From Cunninghamia lanceolata (Eukaryota > Streptophyta > Pinopsida > Cupressales > Cupressaceae), in the NCBI GenBank assembly GCA_027924645.1, contig BSBN01000445.1:5997001-6061000 (forward strand): a stretch of DNA of 64,000 nt, given 5' to 3'. The position numbers and the translations under genes were made by a program. This document shows, piece after piece, positions 56,907-64,000 of the stretch (positions are counted from its first letter, which is position 1; each line of letters opens with the position of its first letter). Below the pieces are notes generated by a model that searched no databases, was not told the origin of the DNA, and saw only the letters and a list, made by a program, of their open reading frames with translations.

Positions 56907-59830
56907 TCATGCAAGGGTTTTCCATAGATGTTTGACAAGATTGTAATCAGATTGAGTTGGGAGACTTGGTTTAGGACCACGAAAGGTGACATGACCATGA
57001 TGAGTTGTGACTATGCAATCCATAGATTTGCCTTTGATAGTGAGGGTAGACACACGACTTTCTTCAAAATGACCTACAATAGAGTCATAGGAAGTGGAGG
57101 CTTTTTTAACACCTTTACCTTTATTAGGATGTCGACCTTGACCATGGTTAGGGAATGGCTCCTTGTACATGTTGAGATCTTTGTTTGTGTTTTGATTAGG
57201 CAGTGCATCAAATTTGATTTTTCCTCTATCAATAAAGTTTTGGATCATGTGCTTGAGTTTCATGCATGATATGGTTTAGTGTCCTTTAGTCTGATGGTAT
57301 TCACAATACTCGTTGTCTTTGTACCATGTAGATTTGTAAGCAAGTTCACTTGGTAATGTGAGGAGTCCATTTTGGATAAGTTTCTATAGAACCAACTCTA
57401 TAGGCTCTCCCAAGGGAGTGAACTTACGTCATGGAGAGTAATCTTGGGGAGGTTGTTCTTGTTGATACTATTCATTTTGGTTTTATTGTCATTATTGTTG
57501 TTGGTTTTGTTGAGGTGGAGGTTAGTTTTGTTTGGATGAAAGATTAAGGGGTGTTTGTAATGTTTGGACATGTTTAGAATCCACCACACCATCATTGACC
57601 ATGTTTTTGTTTTTGTTCCAAAATTTTGGTTTGTCATTTGATTGTTGTTGATGAGCATTGTCTTTGTTATCTTTGAAGATTTTGACCACGCCTTTAGCAA
57701 TGAGGGCCTTTTCAATGTTGATGCCTTTATAGGTAATTTCGTCAAAGGTTGTAGCACTAAGTATTTGCAAATGGAAACCCAATTCTTGGTTGAGGTTCTA
57801 TACAAACATTCTAACAAGCTATTTTTTAGGTATTTTGAATGGGAATTTGCTAGCCATTTATCTCCATCTTTGAAGGAAGGAGATGAGAGTTTCCCCATTT
57901 TTCTGTTTGTTGTTACATAGGTCGATCATAGAGACCTCATGTTATGTGTTTTATGAGAAATGGGTGGCAAATTTCTTTGCATGCTCGTTAAAAGATTTGA
58001 TACCCATAGGTAGATGCGAGAACCATTCTATAGCTTGACCTCCAAGACTGCGAGGAAAGAGGCGCATGAGATACGTCTCATTATGTGCAACCTCTAAACA
58101 AGCGAGATAGAATTCTCTAAGGTGGTCTGTTGGGTCTCCTCTTCCCTTGTATTTATCAAATTTGGGTATATTGAAGTTGGGAGGAAAAGGGATCATTTGC
58201 AATGACCGATCAAATAGATAAGGACAAACCTCTTCCAAGGAGAAGGTTTTCTTATTATGACCAAATGTAAGATCGGCTACTTGTTGTTGTACCTTGGCAA
58301 GTTTAAGCTCCATAGTTGTTGGGGGTTGTTGGAGAGGTTGTTGGAAGATTGTAATTGAAGCCATAGGAATTGGTGTTATATGGGTCGTATGATTGGTTTG
58401 GGTCATATGTGTTGTATGTTGGATTTGGAGTGGGTTGGGTTTGGTTGTTTTTATTTTGCACATGTGAAGGTGGTGCAAGGTAAGAATGTTGGCTCTATGA
58501 TTATTGTGGAGGGATAATGAAAGAGTTTTGTTGTTGATATTGTTGAGGAGGTGTGAAGAAAGGATTTTGTGGAGGAAAGCTAAAGTTTGTTGGGTTTGGT
58601 TGCGATGGTGGAGTACAGCCATAGGATGATTGGTTTTGAGAATGTTGAGGGTTATTGAGATAAGTATTGGAGAGATTGAGTGGGGATGATCGGTGTGGTG
58701 GACGGACATAGGTAGATGGGTTTTGTGATGGTTGTGGTTGGTTGAAATATGTGAGGTTAAGTGTGGATGAACGTTGTGGTGGAGGGACATAGGTAGATGT
58801 GTTTTGTGATGGTTGTGGTTGGTTGAAATATGTGAGGTTAAGTGTGGATGAACATTGTGATGCAGGGACATAGTTTAGTTTGATGTTTTGTGAGTGTTGT
58901 GGGGCAGTGATGATGTTTGTGTTAATGTTTTGAGAATGTTGTGGTTGCATGGCATTCTTTGGGTTGGTGATACAAAGAGTTGATGATGTTGGTGGAGGTG
59001 TCTATTGTGAGCCTTGTTGCATGGCTATATAAGTATTTCCTGGTTTGTAGTTTGGTTAGAAACCATCTTGTGATGGGGTGGCCAATGTTCCAATTGCAAT
59101 TGATGTTGACGTTTGGGATATGATAGGAGGTTGTTGTGTGTTTGATCTAGCTAGAGCAGCTTGTTTTGCTAGTTCTGCTTGACATTGTAGAGTCTTTTGT
59201 TGGTGTTTGTAAATCTCCATAGGAGTCATGAGTGGCGATATGGGTCTTTTTGCTATTGGATTTTGATAAAGGGGATTCTCATATTGAGCATCAAAAGATT
59301 TAGTCATTCTCCCTTGTGAGATTTCTTTGCGTATGGGAGTGGTCACAGTTGACATAGTTTGGATAGCAGTTATAGCATCATGGGTTTTGTTTGGCTCTTT
59401 AAGATTGGATAGGTCAAAATCTTGGGGTAATTTGGCTCCTTTTTCTGCTAGTAAGAGAAAGAAATGATCTTGGTTCTCACTAAGGATTTTGTTAAACACA
59501 GTTATGGCTCTAGGATCTTGCATGATTACATCAAGGTCTTGTCTCTCTTCTTGAGAGGATTGACCTTCTTGAAAGTTTTAACTCTTCTTGAGATGGGACT
59601 TGAACTGTGGTATAATTGGGTGTAGCAAAATCATGAGGCATGCCGGTAGTGAATTGAGTTACATCTACCAAAGGGATATTACTCTCTTGCAGATTAGTTG
59701 GTTGATCATGTTGTGGCCTATTTTGAAAGTTGGTTGGTCTTTCCATTGGTGTTTGGGGAGTACCCTTTTGATACATGCTGGATTGACTTCATTGAGGTGT
59801 ATGTGGGGGTGATTTGTGCTTCCTTGGGGC
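56907..59830 (-). pseudogene. gag: Tat Gag with internal repeats (element I)
   Basis: Runs from MYQKGTPQTPMERPTN (59776) through an N-terminal segment (59056-59523, MQDPRAITVFNKILSENQDH, LLAEKGAKLPQDFDL), a Pro/Gln-rich repeat region (58501-58950) and the core (KFDKYKGRGDPTDHLREFY, SLGGQAIEWFSHLP; 57951-58290), to the C-terminal part (57522-57782) and a zinc-binding-like CEYHQTKGH*TISC (about 57255-57320). Frame changes occur at an A-run near 59573, near 58500 and near 57900. The repeat region has two near-identical 81-base units (58721 and 58802) and two diverged ones, 27 residues each. Confidence 0.8.
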
Positions 59831-61880
59831 AATTTGCTTAGCCTTCATAGACTACTAGAGTCTAGTGGTTACCATGGGATGCACTAGGACAATATGTTTG
59901 AGATTTTTGCTGAGATTTTTCCTGAGATAGTTTGATGAATAGTTCACTAGATCAAAGGCATTGGATTGTGCTGTAAAGGCACGGGATTGTGATACCAAAG
60001 GTGATTTACTGTGTTTTAGAAGCATTGGACTATGCTGGTAGAGGCGCTGGACTATTGTATCAAAGGTGCTCGACATGTGCTACAAAGGCACTAGGTTGTG
60101 TTACAAAGGTGCTGAGATGGTGTCAATGATGTTTATAAGGAAAATTTTGATAGATTTAGATTTGATTTTGATTGGATTTTCTTTGACAAGAGAAAACACA
60201 TCAAACAAAGTGGTAAAAAATGACTAACACAATAGATAGTGTATGTTCAACGCTCACGAAAAATCCCAATGTTTCCACAGGTATTAGACAATTGCAAACA
60301 ATTCAAGCACTTTTTATCGCTAGAGACAAGGTTTCCTTGCGGTAGATCAGCTCACAACTTAATTCTCTGTTAACCAAATGTCATTCCATATAGGTGTCGT
60401 ACATTTGTATCTTTGCGAGAGACGATAGGTAGTGATATCTCACCCTCCCCTTGGAAAGCTACAAGTAGGTCACAAGACCTTTATGGCTAAGGGAATACCA
60501 TCTCTTCTCAAGGGAGTCAATGGTGAGTAATCTTGGGGGTTTATACCAATTTCCCTTGCACTGATGATTACTGCAATGTTTGGAGGTGAAATAGGTAATC
60601 ACTATCTAGATGGTTCATAGTAGCTTTGAGGGACCAATGCCTTGCAAGCATGTGGCAAGCTACTAAAAGATTTAACCAATCCTACTAAGAGTTTCAAACA
60701 CTTCGCACAATATGAAAATCATTTTCACAAAGAGATAGTACACCTCTTTTTGATTTGGCATCTTAAGGTAAGGCTAATGTCTATTAGGACTTGGCTTTTG
60801 CCTTATCCCTCTTATATAGCGGTTCAAAGGAAAACTCCACTTAGGGTCATCCCTTTTGGATGAAGTGCAATCCAAAAGTAGGCCCTTCTAAAGGAATAAC
60901 TAAAAAGTAAGATCAAGCATGTCAAACAAAGGTTCAATTGTCCTGTTATAAGAAAAATAAGGTGCAACTAGATTAGGCACACACATGATTGTAGTTGTCA
61001 ATTGTCCCTTATGAAATTGAAGTGTTTTGCATTTATGTCCACTATCCCTTAGAAAATTGAAGTGTTTTTGCATTCATGTCTATTGTCCCTTAAGAAAGCA
61101 ATATGTTCCTAAGACTTTAGATTGCAAAAAGCTGATTGTTCAATTGTCCCTTAAGAAAGTAATATGTTTCTATGACTTAGTGTGATAGATTTGGCAATTT
61201 CTTCAAAGATCATCCTGCATGAACATGTTAGAAAACCCCATTTGCTCTGTTTGAGTACTAAGATGCTTCAAAAAGATGATTAGTTCCACCACAACTCAAT
61301 AGTTAGCAAAATAAAACAATTTTGACCAAAAGCGCTTTACTATGTTACCAAAGGTGACTTATTGTATTACTGAAAGCACTTGACTGTGCTACTGAAGGCG
61401 CATTGTCTCTAACCAAAGGCGTTGGACTATGATACCAGAGGAGCATTACTGTGCTGCAAAAACATGTTACCTTGATACAAAGGCGCAACACTGTCCCAGA
61501 TCTAAAAAAAATCAATATTTCGTCAAAAAGCTAGATTTAAAAGATGAAGTCATGATTATAATATGCTATGGAATGCTTGATAAAGCTGAGATCACAAAAG
61601 CAATGTTGAAAATATGATAAGTTTATACCCTAAAAATTAGAAAACTAGTTAGAAACCCTATGTATCTAAAGGTGTTGTACTGTAGTGCCAAAAGCATGGT
61701 ATTGTTCTACCAGAGGCACTAAACTGTGCCACCAAAGGTGCTTTGATATCACCCGAAGGTGCTTTGTTGTGGTACTAGAGGCACTTTACTGTACTGCAAA
61801 GGCATGATTCTATGTTCGTCTGCGTGTTTCCATACTGTACTTCAAAAAAGTAAAATTTCTAAAGAAATATAGCTATTAGT
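59831..61880 (-). other. 5' leader of element I with short repeat clusters
   Basis: No gene is supported. Three clusters of degenerate 22-26 base units lie at 59935-60125, 61322-61500 and 61665-61830, with cores such as ACCAAAGGTGCTT, TACAAAGGCACTAGG, GTAGAGGCGCTGGACTAT and ACTGTGCTACTGAAGGCGC. Between them 60960-61170 holds two or three copies of an ATTGTCCCTTAAGAAA unit. Confidence 0.6.
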
Positions 61881-61883
61881 GGG

Positions 61884-61901
61884 TCCCACTAGGTATGCCA
61901 G
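61884..61901 (-). other. primer binding site of element I
   Basis: Minus strand TGGCATACCTAGTGGGACCC begins three bases after the LTR end. Element O has TGGCACACCCAGTGGGACCC at the same spacing. The tRNA is not assigned with confidence; the layout recalls tRNA-Lys-type sites with several changes. Confidence 0.65.
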
Positions 61902-61903
61902 AA

Positions 61904-63090
61904 TGTGTATATGGATTTAATCGAGATCAAATGATAATAAAAACAATGAAATAATCAACAATTCAATCCTATAACATCAAGATAACGATCTAATAAAACA
62001 ACCAAATAATTAATGAATAACACAAAAATAATGAAAGCTTTCACCTAGATTGTATTGTTATCTTGATCGAATGTGGATTGCTCCTCAAATTGCAAAACCA
62101 TGTTTGTAACAAGTGGATGTAGATTGTGTTTGTGCTCAAAGTGCCCAAGGGTGCTCAACAATGTGAAGAATGCTCCAAGCGATGTATGGATGCCTGAGAA
62201 TAAATAATCGAAGAGGATTTGTTATGAGATGAGGGGGGTTTATATAGGTTTTAATGAAGATTGATCAATGGTATAGATAATTCAATGGAATCAATGGATG
62301 AGATAAATCTAGAATTCATGATGAATGTGCACCTGACATGTGTCACACAAAAAGGTATTTTTGTTTGAGTTAATTGATTGATAATAGACATGGAACAGAC
62401 ATGGGATAAGATTAGATTTCATAAAAATAGAAATGCTTTTTTTAATTTATGAGTTGATGATAAAAAAAATAATGACTAAGTCAATTAACTCAACTTATGA
62501 TTTGCTTTTTGCATGATTTGAGATAAATTAAATAATAAATTATTTAATTTTGTGTGCATGATGAATAAGTTTTATTTTTAGAAGAATTGGAAGATAAAAA
62601 AGGAAATTAAATAAATCAATTTATTTAATTGTTTGTGCATGATAGAAGATATAGAATAGATTTGAAGATTTAAATAAATTAAACAAATAAATTGATTTAA
62701 TTTATTTTTCATGATGAAAGATAAATAAAATATTTTATTATATTTTATTTTTAGATGAGAGATTCAATTTAAATAAATTCGAATGATTTATTTAAATTTG
62801 GAAAAATAATTGACTTAATTAAATAATTTAGAAATTATTTAATTATAGATAAGAAGATTTTGATGAAAGATAAATTAAATAAATAATTAATTTACTCAAT
62901 TGATGTTGATTTGAATTTTGAAAGAAGATATATGATTTAATTAAATAATTGAAATTATTTAATTTTGGAAGAATAAAGTTGATTTTGATGAAATTAATTA
63001 AATAATTGTATTATTTAATTAATGTTGAAATGCAGGTGATTTGATGAAATGCAAGTGATTTGAAGACATGGTCATTTTTGGGTGTCTACA
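61904..63090 (-). repeat. 5' LTR of element I
   Basis: Plus-strand TGTGTATATGGATTT ... TTGGGTGTCTACA, 1187 bases, matching 46372-47636 apart from a 75-base deletion near 62995-63000 and point differences. It is followed by the target copy ATGGG (63091-63095). Confidence 0.9.
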
Positions 63091-63095
63091 ATGGG

Positions 63096-63828
63096 GCTGC
63101 ACAAAATGCATTAGTAGTTGATAATCAGGTCTTGGACCATTGTAGAATGTTGCAAAACCAATATTAGTCCAAATCAAGTGATAAAAAATAAACTTTTTGT
63201 TAGGCATGGTGACTAGGTGATGATACAAAAAATAGGTGCTAAAATTACAAAAAGTTATACCTATTAGTGGATGCAACTACGTCTATGGATGGGCACTGAT
63301 ACGATCTTGACAGAATCTCCCCCTTATAGAATAGATTTTTCCTACAAAATAGAGGCAAATCTATAGAAAACACTAGTTAGAAGCCTAAGCAACCCTATTA
63401 GACAATTTGGTTAGCAAACACACATAAAACCCATTATTTTGTGTCAAACTAAGAGTGGGTGATGATCCTTGGAAGTAGGCACCAATCTAAGAAATAGACA
63501 CTACTATGTTGATACCAGGTGCTGAAACAAAACAGTCAACACCTCCCCCTTGTTCTTGTGTTTTTTGCGACAAACTCGAGAGCTAATTTGCAGAGAAAGT
63601 TAGTAGAAATCAATTCAAGACATAATGCAAAGGTATATCTCAGAGACTGATGAAAAACACATGAATATGAAAATTTATACCTTTATGCAGAACTGGGTGT
63701 TGATATCCCAAACAGGTGTTGATTTGTTGATGATAGGCGCTGCTTTGCAGGAACCCGATGCTAATTCGACCTGTCAAGAGAAAACATGTAAAAATATATG
63801 CAATTGTTAGTGGAAAAGGTGGTGGGGT
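63096..63828 (-). other. 5' leader of element O, outer part
   Basis: Continues the leader interrupted at 46366. It contains scattered AGTAGGCACCAATCTAAG, TAGGTGCTAAAA, CAGGTGTTGAT and TAGGCGCTGCTT units like those at 45285-45390. No coding frame is supported. Confidence 0.55.
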
Positions 63829-63844
63829 CCCACTGGGTGTGCCA
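63829..63844 (-). other. primer binding site of element O
   Basis: Minus strand TGGCACACCCAGTGGGACC, four bases after the LTR end at 63849. It matches the site of element I at 16 or more of 19 positions. Confidence 0.65.
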
Positions 63845-63848
63845 AAAA

Positions 63849-64000
63849 TATCTACTATGGAGATGGGATCCTAAGATGAGTGCAAACTAAACAAGATTGC
63901 TCCCAATACCAAGTCCAAAGGACCTCAAGATTGAGCCTAATTACTAATGCACTAAACTATCTACTTTGTACCCTATCTAAGCACAATTAGCAATGATTTA
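63849..64000 (-). repeat. 5' LTR of element O, first 152 bases in the window
   Basis: Plus-strand TATCTACTATGGAGATGGG and on, a direct match to 9336-9490 with about fourteen differences by eye. The first TG has become TA. The LTR continues beyond the window, so O is at least 54.7 kb long including its insertions. Confidence 0.8.

Larger units (their letters stand above)
46372..63090 (-). mobile_element. Element I: Tat-type Ty3/gypsy nested in the O leader, 3' end rearranged
   Basis: The 5' LTR is 61904-63090 and the 3' LTR 46372-47636, flanked by GTGGG (46367-46371) and ATGGG (63091-63095), a five-base duplication with one change. On the minus strand: primer site, long leader with short repeats, gag, protease, G-patch linker, RT, two RNase H, integrase, 3' region. 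The 3' region holds an inverted fragment with a third LTR copy (48592-51422). It is of the same lineage as O but a different subfamily, judging by LTR and Gag differences. Confidence 0.85.
9336..64000 (-). mobile_element. Element O: very large Tat-type Ty3/gypsy, hosting all nested insertions
   Basis: The 3' LTR (9336-10445) and the first 152 bases of a matching 5' LTR (63849 onward) bracket the rest of the window. Removing A (12.4 kb), B (7.5 kb) and I (16.7 kb) leaves about 16.8 kb of internal sequence, still including a 0.5 kb solo LTR. On the minus strand this reads: leader, gag (44405 to 41450), protease (41410 to 40816), G-patch linker (33354 to 32211), RT, two RNase H, integrase (to 29074), a long 3' region and an antisense PMD frame. 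The flanking halves of gag, protease-linker and leader rejoin across each insertion. The two LTR ends differ at roughly one base in ten by eye, so this is the oldest datable event in the window. Confidence 0.75.

Noticed and set aside
57398..57898. 166-codon minus-strand frame in element I gag
   Set aside because: A neighbouring frame (57522-57782) gives the sequence conserved with O (TFDEI, IEKALIAKG), so the longer one is an out-of-frame shadow.

Overview
This 64 kb window reads as gene-free, retrotransposon-packed DNA from a land plant with a large genome. A gymnosperm is plausible, because every insertion is old and the elements are long and stacked, but that is inference. I see no cellular gene, tRNA, rRNA or CRISPR. 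All recognisable coding sequence belongs to LTR retrotransposons: Ty3/gypsy of the Tat type (protease, G-patch linker, RT, two successive RNase H domains, integrase), one Ty3/gypsy chromovirus, one Ty1/copia element, and a pol-less element related to that copia element. Almost all reading frames are broken, mostly by CAG-to-TAG, CAA-to-TAA and CGA-to-TGA changes.

Layout. 1-3432: the 3' part of a plus-strand gypsy element (protease, linker, short repeats, 3' LTR). 3433-4045: unassigned. 4046-8916: a minus-strand Tat-like pol remnant. 9336 to beyond the window end: a very large minus-strand Tat element, here called O. Its 3' LTR is 9336-10445 and its 5' LTR starts at 63849. O is split by at least four insertions: copia element A (14528-26971, duplication CATAC), pol-less element B (33360-40810, duplication CCCCA), a solo LTR (42412-42925, duplication CTTTG) and a second Tat element I (46372-63090, near-duplication GTGGG/ATGGG). 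A is itself interrupted by the truncated chromovirus C (16402-21730).

Two parts stand out. O carries, antisense between integrase and 3' LTR (about 11459-13360), a long reading frame resembling a plant mobile domain (PMD) protein; it has no obvious indels, and its stops fit C-to-T decay. B has LTRs, a primer site, a Gag-like protein with a coiled coil and four zinc knuckles, and no recognisable pol. In place of pol it has a reading frame of about 1,000 codons that I do not recognise, of which 655 codons are still open. B shares its R-U5-like LTR sequence and primer site with A, so A-like elements are the likely source of the enzymes that moved B.

The 3' end of I is rearranged: a 3'-end fragment with its LTR sits inverted against the resident 3' end (arms of about 2.1 kb), with a 34-base piece of RT sequence at the junction. 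C has copia target DNA duplicated in front of its second LTR, which suggests recombination between a full-length and a solo-LTR allele. Coordinates of LTR ends come from reading terminal motifs, primer sites, polypurine tracts and target duplications. Domain limits inside broken genes are approximate.
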